Shown here: in pieces, positions 36,354 to 45,430 of the stretch | How the letters are laid out: each line of letters begins with the position of its first letter | Numbering within the stretch: the first letter of the stretch is position 1 | Assembly (NCBI RefSeq): GCF_024347575.1 | Contig: NZ_AP025503.1 | Location: 2,914,001-2,978,000, forward strand | DNA from: Vibrio pelagius | GTDB taxonomy: Bacteria > Pseudomonadota > Gammaproteobacteria > Enterobacterales > Vibrionaceae | Direction of reading: 5' to 3' | DNA length: 64,000 bases | Notes under the pieces: generated by a model | Told to the model about the DNA's origin: nothing | Database searches by the model: none | Seen by the model: the letters and a program-made list of their open reading frames with translations, nothing else | Made by a program: the position numbers and the translations under genes

Positions 36354-37739
36354 ATGACCCAAGAATTTCGAATCGAAAAAGACAGCATGGGTGAAGTAAA
36401 AGTGCCAGCCAATGCACTTTACCAAGCACAAACACAGCGTGCCGCTGATAACTTCTCTTTCAGTTCGCACACGATGCCAGCAAGCTTCATTCAAGCACTC
36501 GCTTTCATCAAACAAGCAGCCGCTAACACCAATGCACAATTGGGTCATCTTGAGGGCGATATTGCTCATGCAATTATCGATGCGAGCCAAGAGATCATCG
36601 ATGGCCAACACCTTGAACACTTCCCTGTCGATGTCTATCAAACGGGCTCAGGTACCAGCTCGAATATGAATGCCAATGAGGTTATCGCAACGCTGGCTTC
36701 ACGTGCGCTTCAAGGCGACGTTAGTCCGAATGACCATGTGAATATGGGGCAAAGCAGTAACGATGTTGTGCCGACAGCAATTCAAGTCAGCGTGGCACTA
36801 ACGGTAGAGAAACAGCTGCTTCCTGCCCTTACTCACCTATCCGATGTGTTAGCAACCAAGCAGATGCAGGTTGCCGATGTAGTGAAAACAGGTCGCACTC
36901 ACCTAATGGATGCCATGCCGATCACTCTCGCTCAGGAATTAGGAGGTTGGAAATTCCAAATTGACCATGCAAAACAAGGCATTGAGTCGAGCTTGGAGGC
37001 TGTAAAAGCACTCGCCCAAGGTGGAACAGCCGTCGGAACCGGGATCAACGCCGATCCAAGGTTTGCAGACGTCTTCGCGCACAACCTATCTCAAACAACG
37101 AAACTGCGATTCAGTTCGAGCGAAAATTTCTTCTTCAATCTCAGCAGCCAAGATGCGATCGTCGCACTATCTGGACAGCTTAAAACAGCAGCAGTTGCGA
37201 TCATGAAGATCGCAAACGATCTTCGCTGGATGAACTCTGGCCCACTGGCTGGTCTTGGCGAGATTGAACTACAAGCTCTGCAACCTGGCTCTTCTATCAT
37301 GCCAGGCAAAGTAAACCCTGTGATTCCAGAAGCAGCAGCAATGGCGGCAGCGCAAGTGATTGGTAACGACACCACCATCACAGTCGCAGGTCAATCTGGC
37401 AACTTCCAACTCAATGTGATGCTACCTGTCATCGCGCACAACGTGCTTGAAAGCATCGAACTACTGAGCAACAGTTCGGTGGCACTGGCGGATAAAGCCG
37501 TAGCTACCTTCACCGTTCGTCAAGATAACCTTGATGAGGCCTTAGCGAAGAACCCAATTCTAGTAACGGCGCTCAACCCAGTTATCGGTTACCTGAAAGC
37601 CGCAGACATCGCCAAAAAGGCGTATAAAGAAGGTCTACCAATTTTAGATGTTGCAGAGCGTGAAACCGATATTCCACGTGAAGAGTTGGCGAGCTTATTG
37701 AACCCAAGCCAGCTGACGAAAGGCGGAATTGCCGGCTAA
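36354..37739 (+). CDS. fumC: Class II fumarate hydratase FumC
   Basis: The iron-independent fumarase, interconverting fumarate and malate. The 461-residue protein has the superfamily signature GSSIMPGKVNP, the catalytic-His region GRTHLMDAMP, and MGQSSNDVVPT, with TGSGTSSNMNANEV near residue 100. It lies 12 bases downstream of a small gene behind a perfect Fur box. That predicts expression under iron starvation, when Fe-S fumarases fail; the same logic is known for E. coli fumC and sodA. It has its own terminator and converges on crbS. Confidence 0.96.
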   Translation: MTQEFRIEKDSMGEVKVPANALYQAQTQRAADNFSFSSHTMPASFIQALAFIKQAAANTNAQLGHLEGDIAHAIIDASQEIIDGQHLEHFPVDVYQTGSGTSSNMNANEVIATLASRALQGDVSPNDHVNMGQSSNDVVPTAIQVSVALTVEKQLLPALTHLSDVLATKQMQVADVVKTGRTHLMDAMPITLAQELGGWKFQIDHAKQGIESSLEAVKALAQGGTAVGTGINADPRFADVFAHNLSQTTKLRFSSSENFFFNLSSQDAIVALSGQLKTAAVAIMKIANDLRWMNSGPLAGLGEIELQALQPGSSIMPGKVNPVIPEAAAMAAAQVIGNDTTITVAGQSGNFQLNVMLPVIAHNVLESIELLSNSSVALADKAVATFTVRQDNLDEALAKNPILVTALNPVIGYLKAADIAKKAYKEGLPILDVAERETDIPREELASLLNPSQLTKGGIAG

Positions 37740-37749
37740 TCCTGCCCAA

Positions 37750-37784
37750 TAAAAAGCGAAGCCAACGTTGGCTTCGCTTTTTGC
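37750..37784. terminator. Bidirectional terminator fumC / crbS
   Basis: The stem aaaaagcgaagccaac / gttggcttcgcttttt is perfect, about 16 bp, with A- and T-tails. It ends fumC (+) and the convergent crbS (-). Confidence 0.92.
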
Positions 37785-37805
37785 CTACCATGATCCAAAT
37801 ACTAA

Positions 37806-40800
37806 TTAAGCGACGCGATTGAGCACGGCCCTTAACTTGAGCGGCTTAACTGGCTTAGCAATAAAACTGAAACCATGCGCTTTGATCGCCGCTAGCATGT
37901 CATCGGTACGATCAGCACTGATAATAACCCCTTCGAAATTAGCACCCAATCTCAAGCGACACTGCTGCAGAACTTCCAGGCCAGTGCGCCCATTATCGAG
38001 TCGATAATCCGAGAAGATCACATCTGGCTGCCAACCGCCTTCCAGACACTTCAAGCTCTCGACCAAGTCAACCGCAGTTCTGACATCGCACCCCCAACGA
38101 CCAATCAGCTTCTCCATACCAACAAGAATGTCGCTCTCGTTATCCACACACAGGATTTTCAGTTGCGCAATCTCACTGTTGACGGTCGTTGTCGTTACTT
38201 GTGGTATCGCAACCACCTTCTCAGCTCGTGGCAAGGTAATTGAGAATACGCTGCCTTCGTCCGGCCAAGAACGCATCGAGATTTCATGCCCTAGAACATG
38301 TGCGATCCCTTTTGATATCGCTAAGCCAAGCCCTAAACCTTGATCTGAGCGTACTTGACTCCCTCGAGTAAACTCTTCAAAGATCTCTTGCTGTTTATCT
38401 TCATCAATACCAGTGCCGTTATCCCACACATCAATACGCACACGATCGCCCACACGCCGCGCTCCCAAAAGCACTTTACCATTTGGGTTGTAGCGAAATG
38501 CATTGGTCAAAAAGTTCTGAATAACACGACGCAGCAGTTTCGGGTCAGACTGAATAAACAGCGATGAGGGCACCATATGGAAATCGATATTCTGCTGCCC
38601 AGCCAAGGCGCTAAATTCTGCGTTGAGGTTAGACAAAACATCATTGATAGCAAAACCATGAACGTTGGTTTCGAGCTTGCCCGACTCCAGACGCGAGATA
38701 TCAAGTAAATCACCAATCAAGTCCTCTGCCGCACCAAGTGCACTCTCGATATGCGAAGAGAGCTGCTTAACCTCTTGCTCTTTCGCAACCTCTGACAACG
38801 AAGAAGCGAATAAGCGTGCCGCATTCAATGGCTGCATCAAGTCGTGGCTCACTGCCGCCAAGAAGCGCGATTTAGATTTGGATTCTTGTTCTGATACTTG
38901 AGTGGCCTTCACCAAACGCTGATTGAGTTTTTCGAGCTCTTGGGTGCGCTCATGAACTCGAGATTCTAGACTCTCATTGGCATCTTTTAACGCCTGCTCC
39001 GCTTGCCTAAACACCGTAATATCGGTAAAGCTCATCACAAACCCACCACTTGGCATCGGGTTGCCTTGCACTTCGATTACGCGACCATCCGGCCTCACAC
39101 GCGAAGAGGTATGGCGAGTGCCTTGTTCAAGGTGGAAGATACGCCGTTTAACATGGTCCTCTGGATCGCCAGGTCCGCATAAGCCTTGTTCCGCATTATG
39201 TCGAATCACATCGGCAATCGGCCTACCGACTTGAATCAATCCACTAGGGAACACGAACAACTCAAGATAACGCTGGTTCCACGCTACTAAACGGAGCTGT
39301 TGGTCGACAACCGCAATGCCCTGGCCGATATGTTCAATCGCGCCTTGTAGTAAGCCACGGCTAAAATCATACAGCTCAGAAGCCTCATCAACGATGGTCG
39401 CGACCTCCTCTAGCTGCATATTCCTGCCCTGCAGAGCCGAAGTAAGTACTAACTTAGCAGAGGAAGCACCGAATACCCCAGCCAGTACACGTTCAGCATG
39501 TCGAATCAAACTGGCCGGTGATTGTTGATTGGGAAGTAATGGCTGACCTTGCTGCTGCCAATACGCCTGAAAAGCACTTTTCGCTCGCTTACGTCCTACA
39601 AAGCGTGAGGCGAGCATCTCTAGCTCAGCGACTGTCACACGACTCTGGTAAAGGCTCATGTTCTCGTTTTCAGGCAGAGGTGCGCCAACAAATGCCGCTG
39701 ATTGTAAGCGCTCACTTAGGCTTGGCCTTGTCGACAGGGATACCACCACATACCAGAACGTATTCACGGTAATACTGAGCACAATCCCCCAGTTAGAACT
39801 GCTCACATCCCAGTGAGCTAATAGGTCAGGTGGTGTGATAAGCCATAGCAACAGGTTACTCTCTTGGTCACCCGCCAGCATGCTGGTTTGGCTCATCAAA
39901 GTAATCAACCAAATAATAGAACCGAATAAAAGACCAACATAAACACCTTTGCGGTTACCCAAACGCCAGTACATGCCACCAATCAGGGCTGGTGCAAACT
40001 GTGCAATCGCGGCAAACGAGAGAAAACCTATCGCAGAGAGTGAGTGGATACTATCTAATGCTTGATAAAAACCCCACGCCCCCAGTAGCAACAGCAAGAT
40101 AAGCGCACGACGAATCACCAGTAACAACCCGGAGAAGTGTCGATGGGTTCTCTGTGTGAGTCGCATCCGACGCAGCAATAACGGCATCACCAGATCATTG
40201 GAAACCATGATCGCCAGTGCGATGGTTGAAACGATCACCATACCACTTGCGGCGGACGTACCGCCTAAAAAGGCCAGCAAAGCAATGTTGTTCGCCCCTT
40301 CTGCCATTGGCAGGCTAATCACATAGGTATCAGCAGGCATACCCGTGAGTAGCCCTTGCCCTGCCCAAGCAATCGGCAGTACAAATAGTCCCATCAAGAT
40401 CAGATAAACAGGGAAGAGCCAGCGCGCTGTATGCAGATCTTGCGGCCTTTCATTCTCAACCACCATCGTATGGAACTGCCTAGGCAGACACACAATCGCC
40501 AACATCGTCAACACAGTATGGATAATGAGAGTGGGAATGTTAGGGGATTCGTAAGTCTGCGCAGCGACCTCAAGCAGATCAATCTTATCGCTACTGGTCG
40601 CAAGGTAGATGATAAACAGCCCAACAATTAAGAAAGCCACCAGCTTAACGATCGACTCAAACGCGACCGCCATCATCATTCCACGGTGGTGTTCGGTGTT
40701 ATCGATATGACGCGTACCAAACAACATCGTGAAGATGGCCAAGGCCCCCACTACAAACCAAGAAACATGGTAATCCTGATAGCCAAAGTCTTGCGCTAGA

Positions 40801-41237
40801 CTCGGAGCAACGATATCGAGGCCCATAGTGATGCCACGCAACTGCAGTGCAATATAAGGCAGGATCCCCACCACAGCGATAATCGTCACCGTGACCGCAA
40901 GCCCTTGTGACTTACCATATCGAGCGGCAATAAAGTCGGCAATCGAGGTGATGTGTTCACGCTTGGCTATAACAATTAAGCGCGCCAAGATCCGCCAGCA
41001 CAAGGTAAAAACCAGAATCGGAGCTATGTAGATAGGAAGAAAAGACCACGGGTTGTTGCTGGCCTGCCCCACTGTGCCGTAGAAAGTCCATGAGGTACAG
41101 TAAACCGCAATCGATAAACTGTATATCCATGGGCGCCAACGAGACAACCAACGAGTTTGTCGATCTCCATACCAGGCAATTAAAAATAGCACCCCGAGAT
41201 AAGCGAGTGAGACGGGGATTACGATCCATCCTTGCAT
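37806..41237 (-). CDS. crbS: Symporter-domain hybrid sensor histidine kinase CrbS
   Basis: A 1143-residue protein in which an SSS-type sodium/solute symporter domain of about 13 helices (about residues 1-490) is fused to a PAS-type domain, a coiled coil, a HisKA domain with His798 (FLAAVSHDLMQPLNAARL), an ATPase domain (NFLTNAFRYNP, DNGTGIDED, GLGLGLAI) and a C-terminal receiver with Asp1077 (DVIFSDYRLDNG). This is the CrbS/CbrA type; in V. cholerae CrbS with CrbR controls acs (the acetate switch). I moved the start to 41237 because the longer frame's ATG lies in the T-run of the upstream terminator; MQGWIVIPVSLAYLGVL then fits the family. crbR is about 6 kb away in this window. Confidence 0.88.
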   Translation of the reverse strand: MQGWIVIPVSLAYLGVLFLIAWYGDRQTRWLSRWRPWIYSLSIAVYCTSWTFYGTVGQASNNPWSFLPIYIAPILVFTLCWRILARLIVIAKREHITSIADFIAARYGKSQGLAVTVTIIAVVGILPYIALQLRGITMGLDIVAPSLAQDFGYQDYHVSWFVVGALAIFTMLFGTRHIDNTEHHRGMMMAVAFESIVKLVAFLIVGLFIIYLATSSDKIDLLEVAAQTYESPNIPTLIIHTVLTMLAIVCLPRQFHTMVVENERPQDLHTARWLFPVYLILMGLFVLPIAWAGQGLLTGMPADTYVISLPMAEGANNIALLAFLGGTSAASGMVIVSTIALAIMVSNDLVMPLLLRRMRLTQRTHRHFSGLLLVIRRALILLLLLGAWGFYQALDSIHSLSAIGFLSFAAIAQFAPALIGGMYWRLGNRKGVYVGLLFGSIIWLITLMSQTSMLAGDQESNLLLWLITPPDLLAHWDVSSSNWGIVLSITVNTFWYVVVSLSTRPSLSERLQSAAFVGAPLPENENMSLYQSRVTVAELEMLASRFVGRKRAKSAFQAYWQQQGQPLLPNQQSPASLIRHAERVLAGVFGASSAKLVLTSALQGRNMQLEEVATIVDEASELYDFSRGLLQGAIEHIGQGIAVVDQQLRLVAWNQRYLELFVFPSGLIQVGRPIADVIRHNAEQGLCGPGDPEDHVKRRIFHLEQGTRHTSSRVRPDGRVIEVQGNPMPSGGFVMSFTDITVFRQAEQALKDANESLESRVHERTQELEKLNQRLVKATQVSEQESKSKSRFLAAVSHDLMQPLNAARLFASSLSEVAKEQEVKQLSSHIESALGAAEDLIGDLLDISRLESGKLETNVHGFAINDVLSNLNAEFSALAGQQNIDFHMVPSSLFIQSDPKLLRRVIQNFLTNAFRYNPNGKVLLGARRVGDRVRIDVWDNGTGIDEDKQQEIFEEFTRGSQVRSDQGLGLGLAISKGIAHVLGHEISMRSWPDEGSVFSITLPRAEKVVAIPQVTTTTVNSEIAQLKILCVDNESDILVGMEKLIGRWGCDVRTAVDLVESLKCLEGGWQPDVIFSDYRLDNGRTGLEVLQQCRLRLGANFEGVIISADRTDDMLAAIKAHGFSFIAKPVKPLKLRAVLNRVA

Positions 41238-41257
41238 TGCGAACCCTTTTCTTCCAT

Positions 41258-41287
41258 AAAAAAACCTCTCCATAAGGGAGAGGTTTC
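41258..41287 (-). terminator. Terminator of MFS gene, upstream of crbS
   Basis: On the minus strand the stem aaacctctccc / ggagaggttt with a 4-nt loop is followed by TTTTTTTATGG. It ends the MFS gene, so crbS must have its own promoter or rely on read-through. Confidence 0.85.
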
Positions 41288-41346
41288 ATTTAACTAAGGA
41301 AGTGTCAGTAACACAATCAGGTCGATGAATTTCTGTGCTTCAGGCT

Positions 41347-42534
41347 CTAATTCTCGGCTTTAGCTGGTGCTGCTTGCAATTCGACGTCAACCACCGAGCT
41401 GCGCTCATCCAACTTAATAAACAGAGCCAGCACACCCATTGCAGCCATCACCCAGAAAATGTTCGCGCCCCACAATTCATAGCCCCAACCACTCAGAGTG
41501 GTCATCAATGCGATAAACGCACCAAGCGGAATCGCATTGTAGAGTGCTTGCAGTGCCACCATCTTATTCTCTGCTTCAGATTGGATATACTGAATGGCAG
41601 CAATGTGCGCCATTGCGAACGTCACACCATGCAGTAGTTGTACTAACACCAAGCCAAAGATATCGGTTGTCGATGCCGTGATACCCCAACGTGCAATCAC
41701 ACCTAGTGCAGCAACAACAAATAGCATTCTGAGTGCGATACCGGAGAAGAGTCGCTTGCTCAATGCAAACACACCCACTTCCGCCACGACTCCCAAGCTC
41801 CACAGATAACCGATGATAGCTTCAGAGTGGCCTGCTTCTTTCCAATAAATCGCACTGAAACTGTAGTAAGCAGCATGACTGCCTTGCAGCAGCGCCATCA
41901 ATGCAAGAAACTTCACGACCGAGCGCTCACGCATCAAAGCGCCTAACTTCGGGCGAACTTGATGTTGCTCGGATTGCGTCACCGGCATCACAGTTGGATT
42001 TCTCATCGCCAGTATTAAAGAGACAAGCACCCCTGCTAATGCCGTATACAAAATCATATCGGTGCCAAATTTAGCCACCAGATAACCAACCACGGTAGAA
42101 CCTGCAATAAAGGCTACTGACCCCCACAAACGTGTACGTCCGTAATCAAGCATCTTGAGACGGCTGTAATGGTTCGCCATTGCATCAGAAAGCGGGATAA
42201 CCGGTCCATAACAGAGGTTGAACATTACCGTTGCTAGCAGCATCAATAAGAAACTACCACCGGTAAAGAAGTGGAAACCAACAAGCAATAGTGCAACAAA
42301 ACTGAGGCAACGCAGTGCTGGCATCAAGTGCTCCGCTTTATGAACACGCGGAGTAATCAAAAGGTTCGCCACACATCGCGTCGCAAAACCCACACCGATC
42401 AATACCCCAATATCACCCGCCGAAACCCCTTGGTCTTCGAACCATAATGCCCAAAACGGCAGGTAGACACCGTAAGCGAAAAAGAAGCCGATGAAATATT
42501 GAGATATCCATCCATAAGGGGAAGGGTTAAACAT
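41347..42534 (-). CDS. MFS transporter, HcaT-like
   Basis: A 395-residue major-facilitator protein with twelve hydrophobic helices. It resembles the 3-phenylpropionate transporter family (HcaT) and the wider nucleoside:H+ symporter-like group. Recognisable segments are the N-terminal YFIGFFFAYGVYLPFWALWFEDQG, DYGRTRLWGSVAFI after helix 4 and the GHSEAIIGYLWSLGVVAEV stretch. The substrate is unknown; no hca catabolic genes lie nearby. It is transcribed towards crbS but a terminator separates the two. Confidence 0.82.
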   Translation of the reverse strand: MFNPSPYGWISQYFIGFFFAYGVYLPFWALWFEDQGVSAGDIGVLIGVGFATRCVANLLITPRVHKAEHLMPALRCLSFVALLLVGFHFFTGGSFLLMLLATVMFNLCYGPVIPLSDAMANHYSRLKMLDYGRTRLWGSVAFIAGSTVVGYLVAKFGTDMILYTALAGVLVSLILAMRNPTVMPVTQSEQHQVRPKLGALMRERSVVKFLALMALLQGSHAAYYSFSAIYWKEAGHSEAIIGYLWSLGVVAEVGVFALSKRLFSGIALRMLFVVAALGVIARWGITASTTDIFGLVLVQLLHGVTFAMAHIAAIQYIQSEAENKMVALQALYNAIPLGAFIALMTTLSGWGYELWGANIFWVMAAMGVLALFIKLDERSSVVDVELQAAPAKAEN

Positions 42535-42745
42535 ACATATACCTATATAAACGATTGTAGGGAGGCAGCGGAGATTATGCCTTTATGCAATCATATGAAA
42601 AAGGGAATAATTACTGCTTTGAGTTTCCGTGTTATCAATGACTGCATCACAGAGGAAAATCGCACGTTTAGACTAAAGTCGTCTGGAGCTTCAGTGAGTT
42701 TTTGTCAGACTTAACATTAGGTTCTTCACTCTATCTGCGACGCTT

Positions 42746-44572
42746 ATGCCTGACAAATTTAATATGCAGCACCCTCCCTTCGATAGCTTATCTGAGGCCG
42801 AACAGCTGACCCTGCGCTCGGCACTCGATGTGGTTTACTATCGCGCTCAAGAAATCATTCTCGAAGCGGGTCGCCCAAGCCATTATCTGCATATTTTAAT
42901 CAAGGGTGCCGTGGAAGAGCGCGCTAGCAAAGATGGCGAGATTTACGCCCACTATGCGAACGACGATATCTTTGACGTACGCAGCCAATTTGAACCTCAC
43001 ACTAAACACCAATACATCGCGCTAGAAGATACCCTCAGCTACCTGCTTCCCACTGACGTATTCCTTGAGCTTTACAATGCCAATGGCCAGTTTGCCGCCT
43101 ACTTTGATAACAACCTCGCCAAACGTAAAGAGCTCATAGAGGCTGCCAAGCAGCAGCAAAACTTGGCTGAATTTATCCTAACCAAAGTCGACGATTCGAT
43201 TTATCACCCACCTCTGATCCTAGAGCCTAATCAACCTATCAATGAAGTGACAAGAACCCTTAAGGAGCAAGGGCTTGACTCGGCTTTAGTTCGCTTGGCC
43301 TATGATGATCTAAAAGCTTTTGGATCATCATATACCCTTCCCTATTCTATCGTCACACGAACCAACTTATTACACGCTGTGATGCTCGAGGATTATCCCC
43401 TTGATGCTCCCGTCGGTGAGATAGCGACCTTCCCTGTTTTGCATGTCAATGATGGTGATTTCCTGTTTAACGCCATGATTAATATGACGCGTAATCGGGT
43501 AAAACGCTTGATGGTTTGTGATGGGCAAGAAGCAGTCGGCATGCTCGATATGACACAAATATTGAGTGCATTCTCGACCCACTCTCATGTACTGACTCTG
43601 CGAATAGCTCGTGCCACTAGCATCGAAGAGTTAGCGATGGCCTCCAACAAACAGCGTCAATTGGTTGAGAGCTTAATCAGCAATGGCATTCGAACACGCT
43701 TTATCATGGAACTGATCTCTGCGGTTAACGAGCAAATTATCGAAAAAGCTTTTGAACTGATTTTGCCTCCTGCACTGCAAAACCACTGCTGTCTGATTGT
43801 GCTCGGTTCAGAGGGACGCGGAGAACAGATACTCAAAACAGACCAAGACAACGCGCTGATTATTCAAGACGGTTTAGAGTGGCATCACTGTGAAGAGGTC
43901 ATGGCAGAGCTGACTCATACCCTGCAGCAGTTAGGCTACCCGCTCTGTCCAGGCAATGTGATGGTGAACAATCCGAAATGGGTGCACTCACAACAAGGCT
44001 GGAAGGAGACACTGTCGCAATGGGTGAAAAAGGCGACTCCCGATACGGTCATGGACATCGCCATTATGGCAGACGCCCATGCAGTAGCGGGCAATCGAGA
44101 TCTACTGCAACCCGTTAAAGAGCACTTGAGAAATTTAATGGTGGGACAAGAGCTGATACTCACAGAGTTCTGCCGCCCCGCTCTCAGCTTCTCTGTACCG
44201 CTATCTCTGTTTGGCAATGTGAAAACATCAAAGTCGGGGTTAGACATCAAACAAGGGGGGATATTCCCTATCGTTCATGGCGTAAGAGCCCTCAGCCTTG
44301 AGCACGGAATCCGTGTCAACAACACCTTCGAACGCATCGACGCACTGGTGCAAAAGAATGTTCTTGAACAAAGCACGGCAGACAACCTCAGCGAAGCGCT
44401 CAAACAGTTCTTCAAATGGCGTCTATCACAACGTTTATCGCAGCAGCACAACAGCAATAAACTCGACGTAAAACTTATGGAGCGCGCAGACCGAGACCTA
44501 CTAAGACACAGCTTGCACGTCGTGAAAAAGTTTAAGCAATGGTTGGGTTACCACTACCAAATTAGGGACTAG
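42746..44572 (+). CDS. Cyclic-nucleotide-binding/CBS/DUF294 nucleotidyltransferase-like protein
   Basis: A 608-residue cytoplasmic protein of multi-domain signalling type. Residues about 10-130 resemble a cNMP-binding domain (YLHILIKGAVEERA), 155-280 a CBS pair (FPVLHVNDGDFLFNAMINMTRNRVKRLMV), and about 350-480 the GlnD-like nucleotidyltransferase fold of DUF294 (VLGSEGRGEQILKTDQDNALI), followed by the DUF294_C helical domain. The GS-x-x-R and D-x-D catalytic pattern is retained. The next gene, an exonuclease, starts 6 bases later; acs follows. The pairing recurs near acetate genes in other bacteria to my knowledge. The biochemical role is undetermined. Confidence 0.85.
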   Translation: MPDKFNMQHPPFDSLSEAEQLTLRSALDVVYYRAQEIILEAGRPSHYLHILIKGAVEERASKDGEIYAHYANDDIFDVRSQFEPHTKHQYIALEDTLSYLLPTDVFLELYNANGQFAAYFDNNLAKRKELIEAAKQQQNLAEFILTKVDDSIYHPPLILEPNQPINEVTRTLKEQGLDSALVRLAYDDLKAFGSSYTLPYSIVTRTNLLHAVMLEDYPLDAPVGEIATFPVLHVNDGDFLFNAMINMTRNRVKRLMVCDGQEAVGMLDMTQILSAFSTHSHVLTLRIARATSIEELAMASNKQRQLVESLISNGIRTRFIMELISAVNEQIIEKAFELILPPALQNHCCLIVLGSEGRGEQILKTDQDNALIIQDGLEWHHCEEVMAELTHTLQQLGYPLCPGNVMVNNPKWVHSQQGWKETLSQWVKKATPDTVMDIAIMADAHAVAGNRDLLQPVKEHLRNLMVGQELILTEFCRPALSFSVPLSLFGNVKTSKSGLDIKQGGIFPIVHGVRALSLEHGIRVNNTFERIDALVQKNVLEQSTADNLSEALKQFFKWRLSQRLSQQHNSNKLDVKLMERADRDLLRHSLHVVKKFKQWLGYHYQIRD

Positions 44573-44578
44573 ATCACC

Positions 44579-45211
44579 ATGAACCGATTAGTGCGCTATT
44601 ACTGGTATCGAAAGCTCAAAGGATCGCCCTATCAGGATCTCTTTACCACCAATTCAGGACAAGAGTTGGTGTCGCTCGATTGTGAAACCACCAGCCTCGA
44701 CCCAAATCAAGCAGAGTTAGTCTCAATTGCAGCCACCAAAATTATCGGTAACCGCATTATCACCAGTCAGCCATTTGAGGTCAGACTAAGAGCACCTCAA
44801 TCTTTAGATTCTAACTCAATCAAAATCCATCGAATCCGCCACCAAGACCTCAAACACGGGGTCGAAGAGAAACAGGCCATCAGTGCACTGCTCGACTTCA
44901 TCGGCAATCGACCTTTGGTGGGTTACCACATCCGCTATGACAAAAAAATTCTCGATAAAGCGTGCTTAAAACACTTTGGTTTCCCTCTACCTAATCCATT
45001 AGTAGAAGTGAGCCAGCTCTATCAAGAAAAGCTCGAAAAGCACCTGCCTAATGCCTATTTCGATCTAAGTCTTGATACCATCTGTCGCCAACTCGACCTG
45101 CCGCTGCCCACCAATAAACATGATGCATTACAAGACGCTATCTCGGCTGCACTGATTTTTGTACGCCTACAACACGGTGCTCTGCCGCGTTTCAACTCTT
45201 CTTATTCGTAA
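44579..45211 (+). CDS. DnaQ-like 3'-5' exonuclease
   Basis: A 210-residue DEDD-family exonuclease, related to the epsilon subunit of DNA polymerase III. Motif ExoI is LDCETTSLDP (about residues 33-42), ExoII is in LVGYHIRYDKKILDKAC, and ExoIII is KHDALQDAISAAL with the catalytic His and Asp. The start is an ATG 6 bases after the DUF294 stop, so they are co-transcribed. Genuine DnaQ should be elsewhere; this paralogue lacks the clamp-binding tail. Its substrate and the purpose of pairing with a DUF294 protein are unknown. Confidence 0.85.
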   Translation: MNRLVRYYWYRKLKGSPYQDLFTTNSGQELVSLDCETTSLDPNQAELVSIAATKIIGNRIITSQPFEVRLRAPQSLDSNSIKIHRIRHQDLKHGVEEKQAISALLDFIGNRPLVGYHIRYDKKILDKACLKHFGFPLPNPLVEVSQLYQEKLEKHLPNAYFDLSLDTICRQLDLPLPTNKHDALQDAISAALIFVRLQHGALPRFNSSYS

Positions 45212-45430
45212 TTCAACCATTACGGATAAATGAAACGATCTAACTCTCAAAAAAGCACTTAACTCGCTATTTTTTAAGTAGAAACACGCTTCTCATCCTA
45301 AAGTCTAATTGTGGAAATGGCTCTGCTAGCCGACAGTGATAACACAACGACAGTCCACTAACTTGACTTAGAAACTGAACATAAAGGAAGTTGCCAATTC
45401 ATTAGGAATGTAGGCACAAGGAGAGATGCA
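45212..45430. other. acs upstream region
   Basis: These 219 bases hold the acs promoter. I see the strong AAGGAGAG ribosome-binding site, but no convincing CRP box or recognisable CrbR site by eye. A weak inverted repeat (acttaa / ttaagt) with a long loop lies near 45259-45283. Confidence 0.3.

Noticed and set aside
41237..41289. Longer CrbS N-terminus and an overlapping 110-residue ORF
   Set aside because: The longer start lies in the T-run of the upstream MFS terminator, and the 110-residue frame is a shadow of crbS.
45212..45430. CRP or CrbR operator upstream of acs
   Set aside because: No good TGTGA-N6-TCACA match, and I do not know the CrbR site, so none is annotated.
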